Shown here piece by piece: positions 9,121 through 18,172 of a stretch of 64,000 nucleotides of DNA (positions within the stretch are counted from its first letter, which is position 1; every line of letters begins with the position of its first letter). The notes beneath the pieces are model-generated. The model was not told where the DNA came from, did no database searches, and saw only the letters and a list, made by a program, of their open reading frames with translations. Made by a program: the position numbers and the translations under genes. The stretch is from Halomonas sp. DQ26W (GTDB lineage: Bacteria; Pseudomonadota; Gammaproteobacteria; Pseudomonadales; Halomonadaceae): assembly GCF_003339685.1 (NCBI RefSeq), contig NZ_QPKI01000003.1, forward strand, positions 60,301 through 124,300, written 5' to 3'.

Positions 9121-10181
9121 TCCCCACCTCCGGCGCCGTTGCTTGTCGTTTCGAGCGGGTGAGCTCCCAGCGCACGCGAGGCTTCGATCGCTTCGGCCAG
9201 CTCAGTTACAGCCATGGCATAGAGATGACTGTGGTTGTAGCGAGTGATGACGTAGAAATTTTCGTGCCCCACCCGATAACGCCAAGCGGCTTCAGAGGTC
9301 TCCAGCGCTAGCGGCACCACCGAGGCATCGTCATCGAGATTGCCCGCGACCCTGATACCCGACTCGGCAAGCTCGGCAATGCTGGCATAGGGTCTGGCCG
9401 TGCGGTTGAAATCGACCGCCTCCGGCGGCGTGTCAGGCCCCTGGGCTTCATGGTAGATCGGGCTGCCCGGCTGCCAACCATGTTCCGCAAAATAGTTGCC
9501 TACGCTGCCGATGGCATCGACCGGGTTAGTCCATAGGTCACGCACCCCGTCACCGTCGAAGTCCACGGCATAGGCGCGATAGCTGGTCGGTATGAACTGC
9601 GGATACCCCATGGCGCCGGCGTAGGAACCTTTCAGACTGCCCGGATCCACGTCCTGCTCCCGGGTAATTTCGAGAAACGCCGTCAACTCGCCATGAAAGA
9701 AACCGCCCCGAACGGGGTGGTGGAAAGCAAGGGTCGACAGCGAGTCGATGACCCGATGGCGACCAGTAAACCTCCCATAACTGGTCTCGACGCCGATGAT
9801 GGCGGCAATCATTTCCGCCGGTACGCCATATTCGGCTTCGGCACGGGCGAACGCATCGCGATGTGCCTCGATGAAGGCCACGCCCTTCTCGATCCTCTCC
9901 GGCTGCAGAAAGATGTCTCGGTACTCGTCCCAGCGCAGCCGGCGCTCAGCGGCGCCTTCCATGGCGTCCAGCACACCCTGCTGGAATTCGGCGCTGCGCA
10001 GAGCCGACTCCAGCCACTCGCGCTCGATCCCCCGGTCGACGAGGGTATCGACAAGCTGTCTCGCTCCATCGTGTTCCGCTGGGTCGAAGTCAGCGGCACT
10101 CAACCCTGGCGCCAGCACCCACAAGGCCAATGCCGCAACAGCGGTACCGCTCGCCCTTTTCCACTTTCCCACTGGCATCAT
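9117..10181 (-). CDS. mltB: Membrane-bound lytic murein transglycosylase B
   Basis: The enzyme cuts the MurNAc-GlcNAc bond with formation of anhydro-MurNAc. The product has 354 residues. A hydrophobic signal covers residues 12-30; no clear lipobox cysteine is visible, so it may be a soluble periplasmic MltB form. The catalytic glutamate is Glu132 in IIGVETSYGRFTG. KGSYAGAMGYPQFIPTSY marks the lysozyme-like fold. Two ATG codons are adjacent; AGGAG lies about 10 bases before the first (10181), which I chose. The stop overlaps the rlpA start by 4 bp. The gene follows rodA by 56 bp in the same run. Confidence 0.93.
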   Translation of the reverse strand: MMPVGKWKRASGTAVAALALWVLAPGLSAADFDPAEHDGARQLVDTLVDRGIEREWLESALRSAEFQQGVLDAMEGAAERRLRWDEYRDIFLQPERIEKGVAFIEAHRDAFARAEAEYGVPAEMIAAIIGVETSYGRFTGRHRVIDSLSTLAFHHPVRGGFFHGELTAFLEITREQDVDPGSLKGSYAGAMGYPQFIPTSYRAYAVDFDGDGVRDLWTNPVDAIGSVGNYFAEHGWQPGSPIYHEAQGPDTPPEAVDFNRTARPYASIAELAESGIRVAGNLDDDASVVPLALETSEAAWRYRVGHENFYVITRYNHSHLYAMAVTELAEAIEASRALGAHPLETTSNGAGGGE

Positions 10182-10237
10182 TCGCTCGCCACTCCTGCAG
10201 GGGCTTGTCGGTCGGATATGGTCATCGTGCAGCGTCG

Positions 10238-11398
10238 CTAACGCGGCAACAGGCGACGGTGGCCATGAATGGACATGAGAATACCGAAACCCGCCAGCAA
10301 GGTCACGCTGGAGGTCCCGCCGTAACTGACCAACGGCAGGGGCACACCGACCACCGGCAGGATCCCGCTGACCATGCCGACGTTGACGAAGACATAGATG
10401 AAAAATGTCAGGATGATGCTGCCTCCAAGCAGCCGGCCGAAGGTATCGTGCGCCCCTGCCGCCAGCCACAGGCCGCGAGTGACGATCATCAGGTAGAGTA
10501 CCAGTACGACCAACATGCCCATGAGCCCGAACTCTTCACCCAGCACGGCAACGATGAAGTCCGTATGCCGCTCGGGCAAAAACTCGAGCTGGGACTGGGT
10601 CCCCTGGAGCCAGCCCTTGCCCCATACCCCGCCGCTGCCGATGGCAGTGGTCGACTGGATGATATTCCAGCCGGAGCCCAGCGGGTCGCTTTCGGGGTTG
10701 AGAAAGGTCAGAACCCGTTGGCGCTGATAGTTATGCAGATTCATCCACAGCAGCGGCAAGGCGGCGGCGGCCAACACGCCCAGGAAGGCGATGAAGCGCC
10801 AGGAGAGGCCGGCCAGCAGCACCACGAAGATCGCAGCGCAGGTGACCAGCAGGGAGGTACCCAGATCCGGCTGGCGCGCGATCAACAGCACCGGAACGCC
10901 GATCAGCACGCCACAGACCAGCAGATCATGCCAACGGGGGGGCAACTCTCGGCGGCTCAGCCAGGCCGCCACCATCAGCGGCATGGCCAGCTTCATCAGC
11001 TCCGATGGCTGGAAACGTACCACTCCGGGAATCGTCAGCCAGCGCTGCGCCCCCATGCCAGTGTCACCCACTAACTCGACCGCCACCAGCATGAGCAGGC
11101 TGGCAGCGTAGACCAGCGGGGCCCAGCGCAGCAGGGTGGCAGGTGCCAGTTGCGCAAGCAACAGCATGACCACCACTGCCACCAGGAATCGGGATCCCTG
11201 GGCGATGACCGCATCCAGGTTCCGCCCACTGGCGCTGTAGAGCACGCCCAGACCGGCCACCATCAGTACCAGAAGCATGAGCAACAGCCAGGGGTCGAGA
11301 TGAGTACGCTCCCAGACGCTCTTGCGCCGGGCAATACCGCTCTCCGGTGGGCGCACCGGCCGACGGCGCAGGCCTCTGGTCAGGTACGTCAACGCCAT
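10238..11398 (-). CDS. rodA: Rod-shape SEDS peptidoglycan polymerase RodA
   Basis: RodA is the SEDS-family glycosyltransferase of the elongation machinery and works with PBP2. The product has 386 residues with about ten membrane segments. Recognisable SEDS stretches include QPSELMKLA, RQPDLGTSLL, LPERHTDFIVAVLGEEFG (the E near this loop is typical) and the C-terminal PLVSYGGTSSVTLLAGFGIL. It starts only 3 bp after the stop of mrdA on the minus strand, the classical mrdA-mrdB pair. Length is slightly above E. coli RodA (370), because of an extra basic N-terminal tail of about 15 residues. Confidence 0.97.
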   Translation of the reverse strand: MALTYLTRGLRRRPVRPPESGIARRKSVWERTHLDPWLLLMLLVLMVAGLGVLYSASGRNLDAVIAQGSRFLVAVVVMLLLAQLAPATLLRWAPLVYAASLLMLVAVELVGDTGMGAQRWLTIPGVVRFQPSELMKLAMPLMVAAWLSRRELPPRWHDLLVCGVLIGVPVLLIARQPDLGTSLLVTCAAIFVVLLAGLSWRFIAFLGVLAAAALPLLWMNLHNYQRQRVLTFLNPESDPLGSGWNIIQSTTAIGSGGVWGKGWLQGTQSQLEFLPERHTDFIVAVLGEEFGLMGMLVVLVLYLMIVTRGLWLAAGAHDTFGRLLGGSIILTFFIYVFVNVGMVSGILPVVGVPLPLVSYGGTSSVTLLAGFGILMSIHGHRRLLPR

Positions 11399-11401
11399 CG
11401 A

Positions 11402-13309
11402 TCAGTTTCCCGCCACGGTACCGGTGTCATTCTCCAGTGCCTCCCGCAGTTCCTCGACATCCACTTGTTCTTCCTCAAGCAGCCAGGCATCGGTCATGGC
11501 CCTGGCAAGGTGGGCCGCATGGGTGCTGCCCCCCCCGGCATTCTCCACGATCACCGAAACGGCGATCTGCGGGTCTTCCAGCGGAGCGAATGCCATGAAC
11601 AGCGCATGGTCGCGCAGGCGCTCGGCCAGTTCCTCGGCGTTATAGCGCTGATCTTGCCCCAGCGAGAAGACCTGGGCAGTACCCGACTTGCCACCCATGC
11701 GGTACTCGAGCCCCACGCCGGTTCGCCGGGCGGTTCCCTCGTGGCCTGTCATTACCTTCTCCATGCCGGAAAAAATCTTGTCCCACCAGTAGTCATTATC
11801 GATTTCCAGAAAGGGCGGGGTATCCGGCAAGTCGAGCGCAACGACCTCTTCCCCGATACGACTTGCCAGGCGCGGCTTCACCCATTCGCCACGGTTGGCC
11901 AGCACGGCCGTGGCGGTAGCCAGCTGCAGCGGGGTAACCTGCCAATAGCCTTGGCCGATGCCCACTGACAGCGTTTCACCGGGATACCAGGGCTGACCGA
12001 AACGGCCCCGCTTCCAATCCCGCGAAGGCATCAGAGCGGCGCTTTCACCAAAGACATCATGCCCCACCCGCTGACCGAAGCCGAAGGCGCTCATCTGGTC
12101 ATGTATGCGATCGATGCCGAGATCATGGGCAAGCGAATAGTAATAGGTGTTGTTGGAGACAGCGATCGAGCGCTCCATGTCGACACGCCCATGCCCCCAG
12201 CGCAGCCAGTTGCGATAGCGGCGACTGTCGTTGGGCAACTGGTAGAATCCGGGATCGTTGATGGCACGTTCCGGGGTGATTACTCCTTCGGCCAGGCCTG
12301 CCATGGCAAGGAAAGGCTTGATTGTGGAACCCGGCGGGTACTGGCCACGGATGGCCCGATTGAACAGCGGCAGGTCGAGGTCTTCCTGCAGTGCTCGATA
12401 GGCGGCGAAATCGATACCGGTGACGAACTGGTTGCTGTCGAAGCCCGGTGCCGAAACCATGGCGAGGATCTCGCCCGTACCGGGGGCGATGGCCACGATA
12501 GAGCCACGCCGCCCGTCGAGCAGCTCATAGGCCAGGGTCTGAAGCGGCATGTCGAGGGTCAGGGTCAGGTCATGGCCAGGCACAGGGTCAGTACGCCCCA
12601 ACTCGCGCAACACCCGCCCCCGCGCGTTGGTCTCGACCTTGCGCAGCCCGGCCTGGCCGTGGAGCAGATCCTCGTAGAATCGCTCGACACCGGTCTTGCC
12701 AATGAAGTGCGTCCCAGCGTAGCGGCCGAGATCCAGCGTCTTCAACTCATCGGCATTGATGCGTCCGACATAGCCCAGCGCATGCGCCGTAATATTGGCA
12801 TCCGGGTAGTAGCGTAGAAGCTGAGCCTCGACCTCGATGCCCGGCAGGAGATGCCGGTTAACCGCCAGTCGAGCGATCTGGGCTTCATCCAGGTCGCTCA
12901 TCAACAGCGCCGGCTGGAAAGGACGCTGACGCTGGCGTGAGCGCAGACGAAAGGCATCGGCTTCCTCTACGGAGAGTTCCAACAAGGCTTCCAGCCGGTC
13001 GAGGGTCCCATCCAGGTCCTCGACCCGTTCGCGGATCAGCGTCAGATTGTAGGTGGGACGATTCTCGGCGAGCAGCACACCATTGCGATCCTGAATCAGG
13101 CCTCGGGTCGGGGGCAACGGTTCGACCCTAACGCGATTCTTTTCCGAGCGGGTACTGTAGACCTCATGCTGAACTACCTGCAGGTACACCAACCGACCCA
13201 TCAACAGCCCGGTCAATGCCACGATCAGCAAGGCGGCAAGCAGCGAACGGACTCGGAAGATGCGCAGCTCCTGCTGCGGATTCTTGAGGGTGTCACGGCG
13301 ATCGCGCAT
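11402..13309 (-). CDS. mrdA: Penicillin-binding protein 2
   Basis: PBP2 is the elongation-specific transpeptidase. The product has 635 residues from ATG 13309, preceded by GAGGT. An in-frame TTG at 13351 would add 14 residues but has no better site. One membrane anchor lies at about 22-45. The PBP dimerisation/pedestal region follows to about 240. Transpeptidase motifs are STIK 328-331, SNN 385-387 and KSGT 541-544. The terminal tail (ELREALENDTGTVAGN) is acidic. The gene lies between rlmH and rodA, the usual order in gammaproteobacteria, where cell-wall elongation genes share a transcript with rlmH and rsfS. Confidence 0.96.
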   Translation of the reverse strand: MRDRRDTLKNPQQELRIFRVRSLLAALLIVALTGLLMGRLVYLQVVQHEVYSTRSEKNRVRVEPLPPTRGLIQDRNGVLLAENRPTYNLTLIRERVEDLDGTLDRLEALLELSVEEADAFRLRSRQRQRPFQPALLMSDLDEAQIARLAVNRHLLPGIEVEAQLLRYYPDANITAHALGYVGRINADELKTLDLGRYAGTHFIGKTGVERFYEDLLHGQAGLRKVETNARGRVLRELGRTDPVPGHDLTLTLDMPLQTLAYELLDGRRGSIVAIAPGTGEILAMVSAPGFDSNQFVTGIDFAAYRALQEDLDLPLFNRAIRGQYPPGSTIKPFLAMAGLAEGVITPERAINDPGFYQLPNDSRRYRNWLRWGHGRVDMERSIAVSNNTYYYSLAHDLGIDRIHDQMSAFGFGQRVGHDVFGESAALMPSRDWKRGRFGQPWYPGETLSVGIGQGYWQVTPLQLATATAVLANRGEWVKPRLASRIGEEVVALDLPDTPPFLEIDNDYWWDKIFSGMEKVMTGHEGTARRTGVGLEYRMGGKSGTAQVFSLGQDQRYNAEELAERLRDHALFMAFAPLEDPQIAVSVIVENAGGGSTHAAHLARAMTDAWLLEEEQVDVEELREALENDTGTVAGN

Positions 13310-13351
13310 GCCGGCAATGACCTCTAATGAGTGTTCCGGGGGACCCGCCAA

Positions 13352-13819
13352 TCAGCGGTGATAGGGATGCCCCACCATCAGGGTCCAGGCACGGTAGAGT
13401 TGTTCAGCCAGGATCACCCTGACCAGCGGATGCGGCAGGGTCAACGGCGACAGCGACCACCGCCGGTCGGCGCTGGCGGAGAGCTCCGGTGAGAGGCCAT
13501 CGGGACCCCCTACAATCAGCACCACGTCGCGGCCTTCCAGCCGCCACGCCTCACCTTCGCGGGCCAGGTGTTCGGTACTCCAGCCTTGGCCTTCGACTTC
13601 CAGCGCGACCGTGAGTTCATCCCCCCGCAGGCGATCGCGAATACGCTGCGCCTCGAGTGCAACGGCGCGAGCCACATCGGCATTCTTGCCCCTCTGCCCC
13701 GGAGCGATCTCCTCGATCTCCAGGGCGAAATCCCGGGGCAATCGCTTGCGATACTCCTCTATGCCTGTATTAACCCAGGCAGGCATGCGGGTACCCACCG
13801 CCAGCAGGCGGATCTTCAT
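13352..13819 (-). CDS. rlmH: 23S rRNA (pseudouridine1915-N3)-methyltransferase
   Basis: RlmH is a SPOUT methyltransferase that modifies helix 69 of 23S rRNA on the assembled 70S ribosome. The product has 155 residues, exactly family length. Motifs are MKIRLLAVGTRMPAWV at the start, the SAM-binding knot VLIVGGPDGLSPEL near 100-113 and the C-terminal LVRVILAEQLYRAWTLMVGHPYHR. The ATG overlaps the rsfS stop by 4 bp. Fast-evolving genes surround it but the protein itself is strongly conserved, so the call is firm. Confidence 0.97.
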   Translation of the reverse strand: MKIRLLAVGTRMPAWVNTGIEEYRKRLPRDFALEIEEIAPGQRGKNADVARAVALEAQRIRDRLRGDELTVALEVEGQGWSTEHLAREGEAWRLEGRDVVLIVGGPDGLSPELSASADRRWSLSPLTLPHPLVRVILAEQLYRAWTLMVGHPYHR

Positions 13820-14178
13820 GCGCCGCCGCGCTCTTCTCTAAGCTCGACGTCGCTAGGCAGGTCCGCCCAGAGGCGTTCAAGATCGTATAGCTGGCGGGTT
13901 TCGGGAAGCATGACGTGCACGACCAGGTCACCAAGGTCCACAAGTACCCAGTCGGAACCGGCCTGCCCCTCCACTCCCAGGGGCGGATGGCCAGCGGCCT
14001 TGGACTGCTCAACAATGTGGTTGGCCAGCGCTGCCACGTGCCGGGTGGAAGTGCCGCTAGCCACTATCATCAGGTCCGTCACGCTGGTGAGTCGCGATAC
14101 GTCCAGCATGGCCACATCCTTGGCCTTGAGATCTTCTAGTGCATCTACCACCAATGTCTTGAGCGAATCGTTGTGCAT
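13816..14178 (-). CDS. rsfS: Ribosome silencing factor RsfS
   Basis: RsfS binds ribosomal protein L14 and blocks subunit joining under starvation. The product has 120 residues with the DUF143/Iojap signature: LVVDALEDLKAKDVAMLDV near the N-terminus, MIVASGTSTRHVAALA in the middle, then SDWVLVDLGDLVVHVMLPETRQLYDLERLW. The tail is about 15 residues longer than the E. coli protein. It is coupled to rlmH by a 4-bp overlap and lies 67 bp after nadD, the standard nadD-rsfS-rlmH order. Confidence 0.97.
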   Translation of the reverse strand: MHNDSLKTLVVDALEDLKAKDVAMLDVSRLTSVTDLMIVASGTSTRHVAALANHIVEQSKAAGHPPLGVEGQAGSDWVLVDLGDLVVHVMLPETRQLYDLERLWADLPSDVELREERGGA

Positions 14179-14245
14179 AGCCCCTCGTCAACTGGAAGTC
14201 TTGGTCGGTGCCCATTGTAGCGTCTAGCGCAGCCGCTGGCAGCGT

Positions 14246-14947
14246 TCAATGACGCCGATATAGCGCTCTTTTATCAATTCGCGCTTCCACGGCCTCGGGG
14301 AGCAAGTAGCGGATACTGCTGCCTGTGGCCAAGCGACGGCGTACCTCGGTGGCCGAAATCGCCATTTGCGTCGGCAGCGCCAGGCGTAACAACCTTCCCG
14401 CTGGTTCTTGAAACAGTGACTCGTCACAATCGACCTCCCGCTGGCCGATCAGTTCGAGCAGTGCGGCGGGCAATGGCGCGTCGTGATCCGGGCGATCAAT
14501 CACTACCAGGTGGGCCAGCTCGAAGAGCCGTTCCGGTGTTCGCCAGTCCGCCAGGCGGAGGAAGGCGTCATGTCCCAAGACCATCACCAGCCGGGCCTCG
14601 GCGCCATACTCATCGCGTAGGCTGGCCAGGGTGTCGGCACTGTAGGAGGGCCCGTCGCGTTCTAGCTCGCGGGCGTCGGCCATCAGCCCTGGTGTCTGTC
14701 CAATACCGAGCCTCAGCAGCGTGAGTCGCTCTTCGGGCGGGACCGACGGCTCATCACGCAGCGGCGGCATGCTGGCAGGCACCATGTGTACCCGGTCCAG
14801 CATAAGGCATTCGTGCAGTTCGACGGCGCTGCGCAAATGGCCCAGGTGTACCGGGTCGAAGGTTCCTCCCAGCATGGCGATACGCGGCGGCCTTGACACG
14901 CCTGTGTCCACTCGACCAGCCGGCACCCCGGTGTGCGTCCGGCTCAT
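14246..14947 (-). CDS. nadD: Nicotinate-nucleotide adenylyltransferase
   Basis: NadD converts nicotinate mononucleotide and ATP to deamido-NAD in NAD synthesis. The product has 233 residues from ATG 14947. The nucleotidyltransferase motif [12 protein letters not shown] lies at about 27-38 after an N-terminal extension of some 20 residues that is absent from E. coli NadD. The C-terminal [21 protein letters not shown] is the family ISxTxxR motif. The start overlaps the proA stop by 4 bp. The same frame runs on upstream through proA; the overlap and the family N-terminus argue for 14947. Confidence 0.95.
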   Translation of the reverse strand: MSRTHTGVPAGRVDTGVSRPPRIAMLGGTFDPVHLGHLRSAVELHECLMLDRVHMVPASMPPLRDEPSVPPEERLTLLRLGIGQTPGLMADARELERDGPSYSADTLASLRDEYGAEARLVMVLGHDAFLRLADWRTPERLFELAHLVVIDRPDHDAPLPAALLELIGQREVDCDESLFQEPAGRLLRLALPTQMAISATEVRRRLATGSSIRYLLPEAVEARIDKRALYRRH

Positions 14948-16248
14948 CCTCTTACCTGACCGTCGCCAAGCACCACGTACTTGCGAGTGGTGAGGCCTTC
15001 GAGGCCGACCGGGCCACGGGCGTGCAACTTGTCGGTGGAAACCCCGATTTCCGCCCCAAGGCCATATTCGAAACCATCGGCGAAGCGGGTCGAGGCATTG
15101 ACCATCACCGAACTGGAATCGACCTCGGTCATGAAGCGACGGGCCAGGCCATAGTGCTCGGTGACGATGGCGTCGGTATGGTGCGAGCCGTAGCGTTCGA
15201 TATGTGCGATCGCCGCGTCCATGCCGTCGACCACGCGAATCGCCAACACCGGCGCCAAGTACTCGGCTTCCCAGTCGGCCTCGCTGGCGGGGGTGGCACT
15301 CTTCAGCACACGGCAAGTCCGCTCACAGCCACGTAGTTCGACACCATGTTCGGCGTAGGCCTCAGCCAACCGAGGCAACAGCGATTCGGCCAGCGGCGCA
15401 TCGACCAGCAACGTTTCCATGGTATTGCAGGTGCCGTAACGCTGGGTCTTGGCATTGATCGCGATGGCCATGGCCTTTTCCATATCGGCGGTGGCATCGA
15501 TATAGACATGGCAGACCCCGTCGAGGTGCTTGATCACCGGTACACGCGCTTCCCGGGTGATGCGCTCGATCAGCGACTTACCACCGCGGGGAATGATCAC
15601 GTCGACATATTCCGGCATGGCGATCAAGCGCCCCACGGCGGCGCGGTCCGTGGTCGCAACCACCTGCACCGCGCCTTCGGGCAGCCCAGCATCGTCGAGC
15701 CCGGCGCGAATGCAGGTCGAAATGGCGGCATTGGACTCGCGAGCCTCCGAGCCGCCACGCAAGATGCAGGCATTACCGGATTTTAGGCACAGGCTGGCAG
15801 CCTCGAGAGTCACATTGGGGCGTGACTCGTAGATGATGCCGATGACACCCAGCGGCACCCGCATCTGACCAACCTGGATGCCGCTGGGCCGCATTCTCAT
15901 GCCATCGATCTCCCCAACCGGGTCGGGCAGGGCCGCTACCTGAAGGAGCCCTTCCACCATGGCGTCCAGTCGTCCATCATCGAGTGCCAGCCGGTCGAGC
16001 AGGGCGGCATCGAGCCCGCTATCGCGGCCACGGGCAAGATCCCTTGCATTGGCGGCAAGTATCTCGCCGCGGCGGCGCTGGAGATGATCGGCCATGGCCC
16101 GCAGGGCGCTGTTCTTGTTGGCGGTAACGGCGCGGCGCATGTGTGTGGCGGCGGTACGGGCGACCTGACCTAGGCGCACCATATAGGCATCGACATCGCC
16201 GATAGTATGCTCGGCGGTGGATTCGGTTCGGGAGGCGTGAGCGGACAT
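14944..16248 (-). CDS. proA: Gamma-glutamyl phosphate reductase
   Basis: ProA reduces gamma-glutamyl phosphate to glutamate semialdehyde in proline synthesis. The product has 434 residues. The aldehyde-dehydrogenase-like catalytic cysteine lies in [13 protein letters not shown] at about 275. [17 protein letters not shown] and the C-terminal [18 protein letters not shown] are typical. AGGAG sits 13 bases before ATG 16248, a little far. proA begins the long minus-strand run nadD-rsfS-rlmH-mrdA-rodA; proA next to nadD is common in pseudomonads and halomonads. Its partner proB is not in the window. Confidence 0.96.
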   Translation of the reverse strand: MSAHASRTESTAEHTIGDVDAYMVRLGQVARTAATHMRRAVTANKNSALRAMADHLQRRRGEILAANARDLARGRDSGLDAALLDRLALDDGRLDAMVEGLLQVAALPDPVGEIDGMRMRPSGIQVGQMRVPLGVIGIIYESRPNVTLEAASLCLKSGNACILRGGSEARESNAAISTCIRAGLDDAGLPEGAVQVVATTDRAAVGRLIAMPEYVDVIIPRGGKSLIERITREARVPVIKHLDGVCHVYIDATADMEKAMAIAINAKTQRYGTCNTMETLLVDAPLAESLLPRLAEAYAEHGVELRGCERTCRVLKSATPASEADWEAEYLAPVLAIRVVDGMDAAIAHIERYGSHHTDAIVTEHYGLARRFMTEVDSSSVMVNASTRFADGFEYGLGAEIGVSTDKLHARGPVGLEGLTTRKYVVLGDGQVRG

Positions 16249-16343
16249 GCGGTATCAATATCTCCTGGGCTACAGCCTCAGAGGTGGCTGTGGACGTTAT
16301 ACTGGCGCGACGTCGTGTCGATCACCATAGATAGTAAGGCACC

Positions 16344-17216
16344 ATGCAAAGCAAGTACAAAGTTGGGCTGATGCGCCTGAACCTGCTAGCCGCGGCCATG
16401 ATGCTGGCCCTGCTGGCCTACCAGACGGAACTCTTCGCCAGTGCCTTGCTGTTATGGCTGGCTGTCGCCTGGCTGGCGGTTACGGCAACTCTGCTCGAAT
16501 TCAGCCATCGGCGGCCCGCCACAATCCCCTGGCAACTGCTCCCCGGCCTCCTGCTGGCCGGCCTGCTGTGGACCGACCCCGAACGCCACGCATTATGGAT
16601 CTGGGGCTGGCCGGCCCTGCTGATGCTGCCTCAGCCGGGCTGGATGCTGGGTCTCACCTTCGTGCTCGCCAGCCTTGCCTGGTGGTCGCTCATCGCCGTG
16701 CTCGGCTTCGAACAGGCCCTCTTCTCAGGCCTTCTCCTGTTGATTCTGATGCTGCTCGGGCTGGCGCGTAATCTACAGCTCCAGCCGCTGCGACTGGCTT
16801 CACGCCAGCGCGTCCGCCTGGCTCCCGGGCTCCCACTATGGACCGCGCACCAACTGGCCACCGACCTGCGTCGTGAGCGAGCACGCTGTCGTCGTGAAGG
16901 AGTCCATGGAGAGTTGCTGCTACTCGGCACATCCCGCCATCAGCTTTGGCCATTGGCCCACGACCTGTGCCGCCAGACACACGATTTCGAAACCTGCTAC
17001 CGCCTCAATCAGCGCACGCTGGCCGCCCTACTGCTCAGCCGGGACCCTGAGCAGGCCAGCTCCCGCCGCCAGGAACTGCTCAACGGCTTGCACGCCCCGG
17101 TAAAGGCAAGATTTACCCTTCTCGAAGCCGCCGGTTCTCTCGACGAACAGCTGGCTCTATTCGACGAGCAGGACAGCGTCCTTGAGATCGACCCGGAGAC
17201 CGACCATGGACGATGA
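16344..17216 (+). CDS. Membrane protein with a degenerate GGDEF-like C-terminal domain
   Basis: The protein has 290 residues. About five hydrophobic segments lie between residues 8 and 150, followed by a cytoplasmic domain of some 130 residues. In that domain, LATDLRRERARCRREGVHGELLLLG resembles the start of diguanylate cyclase domains, and CYRLNQRTLAALLLSRD occupies the place of R-x-GGDEF-x-LLLP. None of the GGDEF glycines or acids are there. AAGG stands 5 bases before the ATG. The gene overlaps the next one by 11 bp, and that one has the same architecture, so the two probably act together. I cannot name a function. The GGDEF relationship is inference from pattern and neighbour and needs a profile search. 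Confidence 0.6.
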   Translation: MQSKYKVGLMRLNLLAAAMMLALLAYQTELFASALLLWLAVAWLAVTATLLEFSHRRPATIPWQLLPGLLLAGLLWTDPERHALWIWGWPALLMLPQPGWMLGLTFVLASLAWWSLIAVLGFEQALFSGLLLLILMLLGLARNLQLQPLRLASRQRVRLAPGLPLWTAHQLATDLRRERARCRREGVHGELLLLGTSRHQLWPLAHDLCRQTHDFETCYRLNQRTLAALLLSRDPEQASSRRQELLNGLHAPVKARFTLLEAAGSLDEQLALFDEQDSVLEIDPETDHGR

Positions 17217-18141
17217 AAGCAATTGGTCGTCAACACGCATTGCCATTGCCTATGCCGCTGGATCCCTGTTGCTGGGCGGCTACGCCGTATGGCATTACCT
17301 GATGGGCGACTACGACCGCATCCTGATCCCTGCCATACTCGCCCTGCTGATGCTGGTCGCCACACTGCTGCGCCTCGCACTGGCCACCAAGGCACGTCTC
17401 TCAGCTTACCTAGTGCTGATAGCCGGCTACCTGATGCTGGCACTGGAACTGCCGCAGTTGGATAACGTCGCCCCCTTCTGGGCCGGCCTGGCTCCCCTGC
17501 TGACACTGCTGCTGGTGCCTTTGCCGCCGGCAATACTGCTCAACATTCTGCTGGCACCGGTCTGGCTGGTGTTGGTCAACGATGGCCAACTCGACAGCGA
17601 GCTGGTCCTGGGCTTCCTCGCCCTGATGGTCGTTGCGGCACTGGCGCCCTGGGAACAGAGCCGACAGCAAGCCTTGTTGAAGGCCACCGATCCCAGGGAT
17701 CCACAATGCAACGCACTGGCCAAGGATACCCTGGACGAACTCCTCGCCAGTGAATATCAGCGCACCGAACTACTCCACCAATCGCTCGCCGTTCTGGTCA
17801 TCCATCTTCCTCAGCTGGAAATGGCCAGCGAACAGTTCGGCAGCCGGGCACGCCAATCGCTTCTGGACTCACTGTGCCGGGAGGTCAACCGCTGCTCCCG
17901 ACGGCACGACTTCCTGGGGCGCCATGGCCCTGCCACTTTCTGGCTGGTGTTGCCCGATACCAGCCAGAGCGGTGCCCAGATGGTCCAGCAACGAATCGAT
18001 CAGGCCATTGACCGAACAGTACTGGTGGATACGGGGCCACTTCGCGCACCCACCGTGCTCTGCCAGCGTCTCGCAGGCGAATCATGGCAGCGGTTCGAAC
18101 AGCGCCTGCAGACCCTGACACGGCGACTCGCAGAGCAATGA
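17206..18141 (+). CDS. Membrane protein with a degenerate GGDEF domain
   Basis: The protein has 311 residues from ATG 17206, which has GGAGAC 7 bases upstream. The N-terminal half (about 10-155) has six hydrophobic segments. The C-terminal domain (about 170-311) has the order of a diguanylate cyclase: a LAVLVIHLPQLE strand where cyclases have their metal-binding DxD, then RHDFLGRHGPATFWLVLPDT where they have R-x-GGDEFxxLLP. The signature is replaced by HGPAT, so cyclase activity is unlikely. It may bind nucleotides or act as a structural partner of the preceding protein, with which it overlaps by 11 bp. A DedA-PAP2 gene follows 31 bp later, probably in the same transcript. Confidence 0.65.
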   Translation: MDDESNWSSTRIAIAYAAGSLLLGGYAVWHYLMGDYDRILIPAILALLMLVATLLRLALATKARLSAYLVLIAGYLMLALELPQLDNVAPFWAGLAPLLTLLLVPLPPAILLNILLAPVWLVLVNDGQLDSELVLGFLALMVVAALAPWEQSRQQALLKATDPRDPQCNALAKDTLDELLASEYQRTELLHQSLAVLVIHLPQLEMASEQFGSRARQSLLDSLCREVNRCSRRHDFLGRHGPATFWLVLPDTSQSGAQMVQQRIDQAIDRTVLVDTGPLRAPTVLCQRLAGESWQRFEQRLQTLTRRLAEQ

Positions 18142-18172
18142 AACTCACCGCCACCCTCAAAGGAGCCGATGC